Source: Liolophura sinensis
Taxonomy: Eukaryota; Mollusca; Polyplacophora; Chitonida; Chitonidae
Assembly: GCF_032854445.1 (NCBI RefSeq)
Contig: NC_088300.1
Span: 12,681,191 to 12,745,190 of the forward strand
Reading direction: 5' to 3'
Length of the DNA: 64,000 bases
Part shown: in pieces, positions 11,333-25,084 of the stretch
How the letters are laid out: every line of letters begins with the position of its first letter
Numbering within the stretch: position 1 is the first letter of the stretch
Made by a program: the position numbers and the translations under genes
Notes under the pieces: generated by a model
Database searches by the model: none
Told to the model about the DNA's origin: nothing
Seen by the model: the letters and a program-made list of their open reading frames with translations, nothing else

Positions 11333-14300
11333 ACTTATGATAGGAGTATAGCTTACATTATACTCTAGGAAAGACTGATGGCAACATCTTTTGAACTATT
11401 ATATGGTTACAATATTTTTTGCACTCAGGGACAATATTACAACCTCACCATGAGAAAATGACATAGTCCAATGTCGTTTTTCACTAGATTAACCTAAAAC
11501 TGTTTTGTTATAGCATTGTTGAAAAGTAGCCTGAGCAAAAAGAGCGGGAAATTAAGGGTAAATATGAGAGAAACTCTAAATGTCTACCTTTGGAAAGGAT
11601 TACTGTTTATTCAGAGTACTCTTCTGACATTCCTATGTCAGTCGTCAATTGAGCATTCATTTGACATTCGTTCTCTTAGATGAAATTTACCCGAAAACCT
11701 GATTACTGTCATTCATGTGTGAGAAAAAAGCAATGGCCTTAAGAGGTCAACTTTTGCGAGGTGTGCAGAAAACATGAATAACTTAAAACCAAACTGATTT
11801 GGTTGAATAGATACGCCTAGTAGAAATTAACCGTTAGATAATCAGGGAATGATCTGTTATCCGGTATGTGTGAGACATTCTACAGTAAATTGCAGTGATT
11901 TGTCAACAGACTTCAGGTCCACACTGTTCATGTTAGAAAGGTTGTCATGCGTCGAAAACTACAATGGCCACCACACACATGTGCTTTGCTTCAAATGTTA
12001 TTTAAAACTTCAACACGTTTTAAAAAGGAAGATGGCAAGAATTTGCATCTGGTTTAAGGTCGACTCTGTACAGTGTCCCTGGAGCACACATGGCTAGGAA
12101 CAATACCTACTGAAGTTTGGTTCAGATTTCCACCTGCTGTCCGCTTGGATCCGGACTGCAATGTGTGTCGACCATGACCCAGAGCAGAAGAAAACACATC
12201 TTCTGGAATGTATCTACAAACAAAAGGCATTTGGAACAGATCTGTATTTAAAGGTGGCGAATTTAAGCTATCGCTGTCCTTTCCACCAAAACGACGAGTA
12301 AGTGCTAGTTCAAGCGAAGAACAATTGTTCTGGCATTTTTTTCCTAATTCCGTCGTTTCCTATCCATTCTGGCCGCTCTGAGAACGCTGGTGTCCACATG
12401 TGGTGTCGGTTTAGCGATGCCTGCCCCCGACACAAGTAGCAAATCTGCTACAAACCAGACTAAACCTTTTGTGTCCACAGACACTGAGTGGATACCATGA
12501 ATAGAATCAAAATGTCATCCGAGGTGAACATTGCTTTTGAGCCTAGGTCGTCTGTACCCAATTTCCTAAGTATTGTGCATGGATGACAGGTTTTTACCTG
12601 ACAAACTTATCATTTTCTCGCCAAATGTTTTCATTGAATTTTATTTCTTCCCACCTATCTGCTTATCTACTTCTTTCATTTACATCCTCAGTCCATTATC
12701 CATGGAATTTAATTAAGTAAATTATTGTTTCTCTGGAGGAACTCAAAGGATCTGCCCATTGTTTCCCGTTATAATGTTGTGTTATCAATCCACTCAAAAG
12801 TAGTTCTTATATCCGAAAGTGTCAAGCTAATCTGTGCTGGCCGAGTTATTGATAACCAGTTCACTGCGCATATTGAAGAGATTATTAACTCTAATATCTG
12901 CCAGTATATTTGATTGTATATATGATACATTCCATTCATATTTACTGATCCAATACGTCATCCGGCTCGTGCACTGTGGGTAGCGAATATGGAATGCTCT
13001 CGCAAAGATCTGTATCCGGTTATTGTTATGACGTAACCACCAATGATAATATACAAAGCAGTTTCTTGTTATCGCATATACAAACTGGAAGCTGGAGAGA
13101 AAATATTAGTGCAGGCGAAAGAGGTATTTTTTTCTTGGAACCAAGAATGTTTACGTGGGTCGTGGAAATCACAAGGAAGACGAAATGTTTAATTGTTCAT
13201 GATGTCTCGATATACTGACTGCATGGTGCCAACTTGTAGCACACAGACATTCTCAACTTGCATAGTTACAGCATTCCTATTGTATATGAGGATAGGGACA
13301 AATGTGGAATAGCCGGTTTTGCTGAATTGACACAGCAACAGATGCGTTACTGAGACAGCATTTTGCTGAAATAAGAAGAAAGGTGAACATGATAAGCTTC
13401 TCTAAATGGGAAATACTCCCCCGCCTGAATGTCAAAGAAATGCCACTGATTTGGTTAAAATCCATCCGTTTTAACACCAAACTGGAAAGTGAACTTATAG
13501 ATTTAATACCGCATTTCTATGAAGAGAAGTTTTCAGTGACTCAAAGAAATGTGCAAGAGAAATGTCTCTTTGAATTATTGAGAATCCTTGGTATTGGATA
13601 ATGACAATGGACTCCAGATAAATGTGTGTTGTTCCATATGTAAAGTTTTGTGTACAATACACATTTTGTCCGCGATGTTATTGTGTGTTAATTGTGCGAA
13701 AATACATGTGATCTGGGAAGATACCCCACCGCTGAGATGTCCGTTAAGATAATTCCGTATGTCCGCGGCCCAGTCTCCACAAGGCTATTTTATTGCAGCC
13801 GTAAAGGATGTTAGAATGAAATGTTCACATTTTCGTACATGCACAGAAAGGTCTGCTTTTTCTCTCACTCGGGGGTCTTGTGGAATTTGACGTGTTAGTC
13901 CTGGCTGTTGTTGAACAGTTCTGGGCTGCTGTACGCTCCCCATCTCTCTCTCCGTTTCAAACTCTCTAGCCAGCGTTGCCTCCATCCATTCATCGTCAGA
14001 CTGGCGTTATCTGGGCTAGCACATGGGCTCTGTACAGCGCGCAAATTTGTTTTCACAAGTGGTGTGTTATATTATCCATTCCATCTTAGAAGCATGCCTT
14101 CTTATTAGTTTGATGGTGCGTGTACGGAGAAAAAGGCCCCTTTGAGCTTCCATATGTTCTAAAAACACAGAGAAAAACTCCTGCCCAATTGGAACACCAT
14201 GCTGAAGAATTTAATAACCACAGCAGGGATCCCATATATTGACTTAATTTCACGGTCTTATCCAAGCTAAGTTGACAACTCACAACAAACTAAGCAGCAA

Positions 14301-17300
14301 ACATGGATCTTGTTGCCCTGTCGTGATGTTTGATTTTATTCAAAACATTGTTATTGTGAACCTCATTTTATAATAATTTCTATGTCGCACTGATAAGATA
14401 AATAAAACCCGGGAAATAAACAAAGCGAACTACGAAGTGGGTATAATGTAAATGAGTATTAAACTGTCAGAAAAGTAACAAGCGATGTTTCATGTGTATG
14501 TATTTGATTAATAATTTCCGTATCATAAATATTTTTGATTATCATTCATTCATTGCCAATAGTGGGTGAATTCATTATTATAATATGACCCTTGTTGAAT
14601 TTTATGTCAAGTAAAAATTAAACACCAGGTCTTGTAAAGTTTACTTGAACACCTTTTTAAGAAGTTCTGAAAAAAAAACCCTTAAACATATACGAGAAAG
14701 TTATTATAAGGCTAAATGGTCTTAGTATTTATTTTCCATGGGGGGCTGTATTATTACCCTTGTGCAATATGTTTTTGGGATTTTGAAAATGCGCTTAACA
14801 ACTAAGAGTAGCCAACTAAGAGTAGCTGAGAGACATATAAATGCACATACGGTGATTCACCAGCTGGAGCTTTTGGGCGCAAGCGTCAGAAGTCACCTCT
14901 GTCAGAAGGCGTGTTAAATGTGTAATCAGTAGCTACCATCAGGTGTATCCCCTTACATTGCCCACAATCTGACTTTACACTGCCTGAAGCAGTTTTAACA
15001 AAACATGGAACTTGATCCTCCTCGTTCTTTCTTGGTATAAAGACGTCTTTTTAGCACAGTATTGCGCAAGCTCTTTACAGATTATTCTGAATATAATACT
15101 TTGTGTCAAAACAAATACTTGGCGAAATCAGAAAAGGAAACAAAACAGCGACGTGTATTTCTTTTCTTTTTTACCTCTTAAATATAATATAGCAACAAGA
15201 AAGCAAAACATTGATTTTGTACAACAGAGAATTCTTTTGACTAAACCAAGTAACATAAATAAGTGTTCTTCGTCATGTGAAGAGCCACTTTTTGGCAATC
15301 TTTATCGTGTTAGCATATAGTGGGTTTAGCTTCGTTCTGCTCCTGTAAAATTATACAATGTGTGGGTTTCGATTTATTGTCCCCTGCAGGAGTCCGTGTC
15401 GGGTTTCAGGACAAGTCCGTCTTTTGTTGCTGCTCAGGCAATGTTTTAATCCGTGCCACACGTTTATCGCCACTGTGTTCAACTTATCTTCCGAAATACA
15501 TATATAATGTTCAGGATGAATGCTCCACAATGTAAAACCTGTTAACTTTAGAGAGACTTTTTCCCTTAGCCCTGGTTCTGGCTGAGCAAGCCTACCGCCA
15601 TATAATAGGTATCGGCCATCTGTCACAAAAGACATATTACCGTATAAAGTTACCATAGCCCAAGTCTGAATCCTTCAATATTGTATAAATAGGAAAAAAA
15701 TGACCCCTCTAAAGTGACACCTGCTGTTAAAATGTGCGCTTAAAACGTATGTTTCAGTTGACGAGTCACGTAAAACTTTATTCTGTAAGGTGTAAGGTAC
15801 AAAGTGGCATACATGTGGTAATTCATGAACGTACATATTGCCGTTGTTGAAGACTGGGTCAGGAATATTGGCCTTTTGTGGCAAAAACGAGATCTGATTT
15901 TTGGTACATCAAAATTTCCCATATCTTGAACATTTCATCTTTTTATTAAAATAATAGAAAATTTTAGTGGTTTTTGTGTATCGATATTCTTGTATCTTGT
16001 CAATGATAGTGCTTGTGACCTTTCTTGAAACTTACTTTTAACAAAGCAGAGTGTTCCACAGCATCTCTACCCCATATAAGATGTTCATTGTTGATGACAG
16101 TATCGAATGATCAAACCAGTTAACCCAAGGCTAAATTTAATTTCTCTGTGAGACGGAACGAAATCTGACCAAGCCCTGGACTCTCTCGATCAGCTGTTGC
16201 TCTTTGCCTACCCAGTCTCTAGGGGCCATTAGACCCGCCTCCGGCATTCCTGGGGCATCTTGAAACACCAGGGACAAAAGCCCTGTTGACTGATAAACTC
16301 CGGACACAGCATGATGGGAACTAACTCTCCCAGACCTTCCCCAATCGTAGTTTTTTCCAGTCATTATGGCCAAACAAGAGTTACATGCTCTGGTACATCG
16401 GTCATCATGTAAATATTACCATGGAAAGGTATAAATGTCACAAAGACATTCAAATGTCTGGAATCCTTTTGTCGCCCAGAATCGTCTGGGTTTCCCTGTG
16501 AAAGTATCGAAATAATTTTTGAGACAATATAAAGAAAGTTTAAATAAAAATGTTCTTTTTACGTTTTATGGTAGAACAGAAAGTGGAAAATTTGAAAGTT
16601 TTAGGCAATAATCATACGTTTATCTAATATTCTTAACAATGCTTTCACTACTGTGTGTGGCAAAGTTGTTTGATCCTTACAAATGTATATTGGTCTGGAA
16701 CCTAGCTGTTGATGCAATATTCGGTTATATTTTGGTGGTTTATGACACATGGCAAGTAAAGTCTTATGTGAACTCAGGTTTGTATAAAGTACATGTTGTA
16801 ATAATATTTAAAGGTTAAACTTAGCCAAAAGTATTTTTAATTCCCCAGCAAGTAGTAATTTATCTTGCTTTCTAAACAACGGAATTATTTTTGTACGCAG
16901 GACAGTGTGTAAGCACGGAAATTAAACGTCTTTTGTTGTATGTCTTTGTTTCTATAAATACAATAGATGCCCAAGCTGAACGGAGCAGGTTCTCTCCTTT
17001 ATTCGGGTTTCGTGTAGCACATTTTCGTGTCTTGGAGAGCATCTGTGAATGGGACATATGTAATTACTTAAGATGACAAATGTGGCCCGATCTCGTTAGC
17101 TTCCAGATAAAGACAAAAAAATCGAAATTCCCCATTATATGCTTTTTCTATTCTTACGAAGAAGCTTGTCTTAAAGTGTGAGAAAAAAAGTAGACCGTGT
17201 GTAGGTCTGAGATACTAGATCCCCACCAGTGCGGTAAGCTTTTACACGAGGGGTGGTGGAAATAATGTGAGAATGTAGACAGGCTGTGTGTTTGTGTTTT

Positions 17301-17311
17301 AGATCTGCCAA
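11333..17311. other. Upstream flank of Six1/2, no gene recognised
   Basis: This 6-kb block precedes the Six1/2 promoter. Frames of 60-100 codons occur on both strands, but none shows a known domain or exon structure. GC-richer islands at 13730-14050 and 16140-16520 stand out from the AT-rich background and are the likeliest places for enhancers, which is inference from position and composition only. Confidence 0.4.
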
Positions 17312-17361
17312 CATCTGATTACGACTCAGGTTTCAATGATTGACAGGGTTGCTATGGTAAT
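17312..17361 (+). promoter_or_regulatory. Composite element: E-box, MEF3 (Six), PBX/MEIS, X-box-like
   Basis: In 50 bp there are: CATCTG (17312-17317, E-box), TCAGGTTTC (17326-17334, the MEF3 site bound by Six1/Six4 proteins), TGATTGACAG (17337-17346, the canonical PBX with MEIS/PREP site) and GTTGCTATGGTAAT (17348-17361, 12 of 14 matches to the RFX X-box). MEF3 and PBX/MEIS are two bases apart. The cluster lies 209-258 bp upstream of the Six1/2 start codon. The site matches are seen; binding and function are inferred. Confidence 0.6.
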
Positions 17362-17417
17362 TGAACTCCCAGAGCAATGCAGGAAAGCCGCGTGAACTCT
17401 GAGGTCGGTCAAAGCAG

Positions 17418-17422
17418 CCAAT
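17418..17422 (+). promoter_or_regulatory. CCAAT box of the Six1/2 promoter
   Basis: GCAGCCAATCAACG lies about 150 bp upstream of the start codon, between the composite element and the gene, where an NF-Y site would be expected. No clear TATA box was found. TATATTTCAG ending at 17516 resembles a splice acceptor, so a non-coding upstream exon is possible. Confidence 0.4.
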
Positions 17423-17503
17423 CAACGTGAGCTCTCACAACCATAATGTAGCTCAAAGTCGCACAAGCAAAGCGTCAGGACACGTCAGTAATTCTACACT
17501 TAA

Positions 17504-18172
<669 letters not shown>

Positions 18173-18336
18173 TAAGTATAAAGAGTATACATCAGATAAA
18201 ACTGACTGCTGGGGGAATCGGACAGTCTTCTTATTACTGGCAACGTTTTACACACACACACATGACGTAAATTACTAACAACTTTCCAGCCAAACTTAAT
18301 GCATCCGTATTTGAAAAAAGGGATTAGATCCTATAA

Positions 18337-19565
18337 CATTATCACAGTCATTGTTAGTATGTTACAAGTGGGCTTACATCAAGTTACATAATCACAGTCC
18401 TTGTTATTACACTCATGTGTTACAAGTGGGCTTACATCAAGTTACATAATCACAGTCCTTGTTATTACACTCATGTGTTACGAGTGGGCTTACATTATGT
18501 TACATTTTCACGATCGTTTTTATTACACTCATTTGTTATAAGTGGGCCTACATTAAGTTAAACCGTAAGTGGGAAGATCTGGCAACAACCTGCGGATGGT
18601 CGTGAGTTTCCCCCGGGCTCTGCCCGGTTTCCACCCACCATAATGCTGGCCGCCGTCGTATAAGTGAAATACTCTTCACCAATGTATATATAGTAAAACA
18701 CCAATCAAATAAATAAATAAATAAAGTTAAATAATCACGGTCGTTGTTATTACACCCATGTGTTACAAGTGGGCTTACATCAAGTCACATCATCACAGTC
18801 GTTATAATTACACTCATGTCTTACAAGTGGGCTTACATCAAGTTACATTATCAAAGTCTTGGTTATTACACTCGTGTGTTACAAGTTGGCTTACATCAAG
18901 TCACATTATCACAGTCGTTATTGCACTCATGTGTTACGAGTGGGCTTATAGCAAGTTACATTATCAGTCGTTATTATTACACTCATCTGTTACAAGTGGG
19001 CTTATACCAAGTTACATTATCACAGTCGTTATTATTACACTCATGTGTTACAAGTGTGCTTACATCAAGTTACATTATCAAAGTCTTGGTTATTACACTC
19101 GTGTGTTACAAGTGGGCTTACATCAAGTCACATTATCACAGTCATTATTATTGCACTCATGTGTTACGAGTGGGCTTATACCAAGTTACATTATCAGTCG
19201 TTATTATTACACTCATCTGTTACAAGTGGGCTTATACCAAGTTACATTATCACAGTCGTTATAATTAACACTCATGTGTTACAAGTGTGCTTACACCAAG
19301 TTACATTATCGCAGTCGTTATTTTTACACCCATGTGTTACAAGTGGACTTACACCAAGTTAGATTATCGCAGTCGTTATTATTACAGTCATGTGTTACAC
19401 GTGGGCTTACATAAAGTTACATTATCACAATCGTTGTTATTACACTATTCTGTTACAAGTGGGTTTACATCGGTTTACATTATCACAGTCGTTGTTATTA
19501 CACTCGTTTGTTACAGGTGGGCTTACCTCAAGTTACATTATCACAATCGTTGTAATTACACATTA
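18337..19565. repeat. 58-bp tandem array in the Six1/2 intron, split by a SINE
   Basis: About 18 copies of a 58-bp unit containing ACATTATCACAGTCGTTATT, ACACTCATGTGTTACAAGTG and GGCTTACATCAAGTT. The landmark GTTACAAGTGG falls at 18361, 18419 and 18477, fixing the period. Several adjacent units are nearly identical (for example around 18960 and 19190), so there has been local homogenisation. All three forward frames lack stops over long stretches, which explains long apparent frames; 58 is not a multiple of 3 and no protein is meant. Confidence 0.95.
18563..18723 (+). mobile_element. SINE-A inserted in the 58-bp array
   Basis: A 5'-truncated copy starting CCGTAAGTGGGAAG, with the core GGTTTCCACCCACCATAATG, ending CACCAATCAAATAAATAAAT. 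It is flanked by the 8-bp direct repeat AAGTTAAA (18555-18562 and 18724-18731), itself array sequence. The insertion is therefore younger than the array at this point. Confidence 0.9.
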
Positions 19566-19584
19566 TGCGTACACGTGCACTCTG

Positions 19585-19657
19585 AGGACTCTTTCGTCGT
19601 CATATGACTAAAAATTGTTAAGTGCGACGTTAAACCCTAAGCATTCACTCACTCACC
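19585..19657 (+). mobile_element. SINE-B 3' end fragment
   Basis: ACTCTTTCGTCGTCATATGA, then CTAAAAATTGTTAAGTGCGA, then CGTTAAACCC and a short (CACT)n run. This matches the 3' end of the complete SINE-B copy at 46909-47242. It separates the 58-bp array from the next array. Confidence 0.7.
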
Positions 19658-20225
19658 AGTACAATATCACCGTCACTATCAATACACCCATGGAACAGAA
19701 ACAGGGTTACTTAAACGGGGTATATTATACCATACCAAGTACAATATCACAGTCACTATTAGTACATTCATGTAACAGTAACAGGGTTACTATACGTTGT
19801 ACATTATCACAAACAATGTACAATATCACAGTCACCATTAATTCATTCATGTTACAGTAACAGGGTTACTACACGTTGTACATTATCACAAACAATGTAC
19901 AATATCACAGTATTAATTCATTCATGTTACAGTAACAGGGTTACTACACGTTGTACATTATCACAAACAATGTACAATATCACATTCAGTATTAATTCAT
20001 TCATGTTACAGTAACAGTGTTATTATACATTATCACAAACAATGTACAATATCACAGTCACCATTAATTCACTCATGTTACAGCAACAGGGTTACTACAC
20101 GTTGTACATTATCACAAACAATGTACAATATCACAGTCAGTATTAATTCATTCATGTTACAGTAACAGGGTTACTATATATGCCCTACATTATCACAAAC
20201 AAAGTATACTATTAGTACACTCGTG
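19657..20225. repeat. 72-81-bp tandem array in the Six1/2 intron
   Basis: About seven copies marked by CAGGGTTAC at 19702, 19782, 19861, 19936, 20085 and 20166 (one degenerate near 20013). Each carries ACAATATCACAGTCACTATT, then TTCATGTTACAGTAACAGGG, then ACGTTGTACATTATCACAAA. Its TATCACAGTC and CATGTTACA blocks recur in the neighbouring 58-bp array, so the two may share an origin. Confidence 0.88.
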
Positions 20226-23200
20226 TATCAGCAATGGAGTTGCTACATCACGCAGGATTTACGCACTTCAATCATGAAATGTAGGATATACAATAAAGTT
20301 TGTCCATATTATAGAGATAATCAATAAATGGATACAATTCCGCTGAAATCTTACCGCCATTGCTAAAATAAAGAATATTGTTACTTCATATTGCGAACAG
20401 CTTATTGCTTCGCAGTTTTAAATACCAACAACTTTCGTGCTGACGTGTAGTCCATGTATGTACATTGTCTGCATTTACATTTTATGTTTGAGAAAAATAT
20501 TTTTCTACATAATTATGCGTTTAGCACACATGTAAGTTACTGATAAAGAATGGACATTTGTTTAGAGTCCATATATTTATTGCGTAATATTCAAATAATG
20601 TATCTTCGAAAAGCGAAGACTTCATTATGACTCAATATTTCAATGTTTATTTGGCATGAACAGGAGCTGACGGTGACAGAATAGTGACCAGAATAACGAA
20701 TATTACTGTATTAGATTAAACTCGTCAGCCGAACTTTAGCGGATTCCTACTGTTCATAGCAGTAGTGTTTGTTAAGTTTTCCCATGGTTATATATCCATA
20801 AAATTGCTTTGTACGTCTCGTGGCGTACTTTTTGTTTCTTTCTGCAGTAAACATTATACTTGTACAGTTACAAAGATACTCAAATTCATGGATTAGCCCC
20901 ATGTAATTTTACTGACATAATGATATCAGATGGGTGTTAATTTTGTATTACATGTGCTTATGTTGATTAACTCGACGGCTGCGTAACTTTGCCAGCGTAG
21001 ATCTAATACTGCTCTCAAAACGTGCCGGTATACACACCACATAAACAAGGTAACTCCTCAACTCCCTCAGGTAAGAGTTTATAAGCTATACAACCACATC
21101 TCAGTAGCCAGGCTGACGGGGTAGGGTAGTAATCCAACTGTCAGGTGCTGATGATAAATAATACCTTCTCACGTCACCCCGCAGTGTCAGCCTGTCTTCA
21201 CTCTGGAAAAAATTTTCCACCTTAAAACCCCTGTGTCACTGATAGTCATACATTTCTTCCACTGTCTATCCTTGAAATACCTTCCTTCAGTGACCACAAC
21301 GACAGCAAGGAAGTCTCTGGACATTCAACAAAATTCAGTAATAGAGACACATATGCTTTCGGAAAAAATGACAGGTCTAAACAACTCTCTCTTTCTGTGT
21401 ATATATGTGTGTATATGTTTTGTGTGTATAAAAACAACTAGTGTAACAACTGATTTCTTGTGCTCTGTAGAAATGTTGCCAAATGTTTCAGATACCGGTA
21501 CTTTATCTCTTCTACTTTTGTAGAAATAGTCGTCAACATTGGTAAAGGCATACTTCTGGACTTCATACATGTAAGCGACAATAAGTCGATTCATGTTTCA
21601 GGCAGTTTCCACTTTTTGTTATATTACCTGTACATGGTGACTTCTCGGCTTGGTTGGAACATTTGCATGAATTCTTTGTTATTCAAAGTTGATATTCAAG
21701 CAAAGTCCAAATTAATGGGCTAATCATTCAACCTATGAAACAATGTACAATATAAACACAATTTTTTAAGTTGTAAGGTGAATGCGACTTATACAGGAGC
21801 GTTTTTTTTATCTTTGGCAGGTAATTGTCTTACACTATCTTTTTCAGAATCTTTAAGTCCATTACCAAGTATGGTAAAGCATTTATATATGATTATGTAT
21901 AAAAAACCTAAAACCAACATCATAAACACTTTGAATGTGATTAGACTTACCTGTGTGTTCTATCCAGCATACTGATGTGACAATACATGTTGTCTTCAAT
22001 TTAGATTCTTCAAATAATTTACTTTGTAAACAGTATAAAGGCGGTATAAGAGATGCAAATGTATTCACTCTTATATAGCATCTGTATTCGCCTTGGCAAT
22101 TCAGTAACAAAATAGTTTAATTTTGTAAGTACAGGTGAATTACATGGAATGTAATGACACCTTACCATACTTAACAGTCAAGTTGTTTTCCGTTTGTGTA
22201 CCTTACCTACTCACATATCTCGGTGCCAGTTCCATGCTTAGAATGTAGGAGTACCCATTTACGGTCATCTGAAATTTGAAGAAGAAAAAATATTAGTGGA
22301 AGATTTGATATAATTTTGTGTTAATTTCAAACACACAATGACAGATTAACAAAAGTAGAAACTAATCAAAACCCATTATTCATTAAAACATTACTAACAA
22401 CAAAGAGTAACCGACAGAGTTGGTCTAAATAAATAGCTAAAAAAAGACATTTGCATATGAATCTAAAATTAAGTCTAAAAATAACTTTATATGATCCAAA
22501 TAGTAAGTATTTTACGCCTATGTCAGTTGTTGTCACAAATAATAACCATTCGTGTTAAGGTTTTAACATTCGACATTAAAACTTTAGATATATCGTTTTT
22601 GTTATAATTACGTTTTTTAATCATGCCCTGTTACCTATAATGTTCATACAAAAGTCCAAAAAGGGCGTCAATGTTTAGGGTCTGTTATTTTATGAAAATA
22701 TTAGGTTATTTTGCGTGTATATTATATCGTAAAAATATATAAGTAAATTTAAAATAGCTATGCTACTCATTTTGACTGCAGTATTTTGCAGTCCCAAATT
22801 TCAGACTTTAACAATAAAGGGTCCAATAAATAGACTTAAAAGTTTGAGGCTAAGGTATAGAATAAACAGAATAATATTCTGTGTGAGGTAATACATTTCA
22901 TGCTGTGTGATATATAGTATATATGTTTACCTGTGCGTCGCTCTGTCTGCCTTAACGCGTCAGGCATTACACACACCGAGTGTACTGTCTATTGAACGGC
23001 CCCATGCCTGTAACACAACACTCCTTGTGATCGCTCTTCATTTCAAAGTCAACTTCTTACCACTTTAATGGCCTCGACTTCAAACGTTTAACAGCAGCTA
23101 ACCTCATGTGTATGACCAGGTAACAAATAATGGGAAATTTCAATAAGCCTTGAACCGTAAGCCTACAATCCTGGAAAAAGCATTTACCATGAAGCAGTGC

Positions 23201-25084
23201 TTAGAACAAAAACGACTCACGCTCAGTTTGTAGTTACTTTGTTTTGCATTTCTGTTAATTTCGGTTGAAACTCTTGTTGTCAAATCCTTAATTGCAAAGC
23301 ATCTGAATATAACGCAAATTAACACATAACTGTTCATATATACACAGTATACTGTTTATCATTTATTTAACCGAATTGTCACTGTATTTGAAATGTATGA
23401 GTTGTTGTATTCGTTTATGTTGAGTCTCTACAGTTGAGTTATTCTGCGGGAGAACGAAATGGAAAAAAAATCACACTTGTTTTGGCATTAACAGCAATAT
23501 TTGTTATTTCGAGATTTTATTCTCAATTAAAAATTCTGAAGATAAAGTATTCACACGGATGTGGTAAAAAAAATGTCAAGTTAGCAAACAGGCCTATGGT
23601 AAAAACGTACGCATTTATGCTGATAGTTTGTGTTAAACAGCCGCTAAGCCTTTTGTTCTACGTGCAGGGTTGAAACAATACTTTCATTGCATGAATTCTC
23701 ACCATTGCGTTTTCAGTGAAATTACAGAACAAATTGCAATCTTTCAATCTTTCAATAAATGTTGAGACATGATTACTGAGTATTTGCGTGACTTAGACGG
23801 AAGTGCAGCGCTTACTTCCCTTCCTTCCTTTTTTATATAGGCAAAATAACCGTACAGATTGGCGGTAGATGCCGGTAACAGAGCTAATAGCGGACAAATA
23901 TATACAAGACAATAGCCAGAAATAAAGCTGTTGTATCATTATTTTAGCATTACATCTTCCCCGTTGTGACAATAATCATGATTTATTGCCACAGTTAACT
24001 GAGGCGAGGAAGTTGGTAGGCCTATCACTGTACACATGCTTATATACGCCTACGCTGGCATTAGAAACTATTGTTAATTTGGATGAGATAATGTTTCTAA
24101 CAACCGGAATTATCTCAATTTAGAGGCATTATTAACTTTTTGCCTCTACTTACAAGACTGCGAATAATGCACAGCCTTGAAATTTAATTCCTTTAATTAA
24201 TTAAAATTTAATTAAGATATATACATTACTTTACCTGTTTAAAACTATAAAAGCGAATGAACATTTGAAAGTATATTTTGAGCAGTTTTGGAAGCAGTAC
24301 CATTATATGGTGTACACCTGGGATATACTATATCCCAGATGGTGTTAAATATATGTTTCGTGCAGTGTTGTTACTCCATCAGTGTAGTGAGTGTATTATT
24401 GCGTTACAATCTATATTATATCTTACTACAATAATATATGACGTATATTTAATCAAGCTGGCATATATAATGTATTTACAAGTCTGTTCTCAAATGGGGA
24501 TGTTTCTATCAATCTTTTGAATTGTAACAAAGTACATTAAAAATTTGGAAAATTAAAACTTAAAACAAAAAAAAAAAACAAAATGGAAATTTTGAGAGAA
24601 TCAAAGATATGAAAATAAAAATAGTGTGAAGTTTACTTATGTAAGTTCAAGAAAAGCTGATTGAATCGCACAGCTTTCTGCTATTTTAGTTCTATATGGA
24701 GTTTATATTGAGCTGTAAAAATCGTGTCACGTAAGGTATGCTCGGTATGGTTTTCGTGGTATGAATAGTGCTGTCAGGCGAAGAATGTGGTGAATTAAAG
24801 TGCAAGGTATTTATGACATACAAATCGCCTGCTGAAACGTTTGGTACAGTAAATAGTGCTTATCTATTTGACAATATCATTTGTGATATGTGATCAGGTG
24901 AGTATTCTGGGGTTAAGTGCTTCAAGGTGAATGATTTATTGTGAATATTTAAGTGGAAATTTTAGTCACAGGAATAAACCGAGCTTCACGTCTCTGTCTG
25001 TGTAAAACTTTGAGTCAGATTTTTACCTGTATGGAATATTTGTTACATATTTAAAGCAAAACAGCTCACGTAGAGCAATAGCAG
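20226..25084. other. Intron interior, AT-rich, no firm feature
   Basis: No repeat family was recognised. On the minus strand, 22207-22268 is bounded by a pyrimidine-rich acceptor (TTTTTTCTTCTTC...TTTCAG) and a GTAAGG donor, and reads open for 20 codons from ATG. This is reported as a candidate only. Confidence 0.4.

Noticed and set aside
18744-19607. Long overlapping + strand frames of up to 174 codons
   Set aside because: They are read-through of the 58-bp tandem array, whose unit lacks stops in all frames; the period is not a multiple of three, so there is no stable repeat protein.
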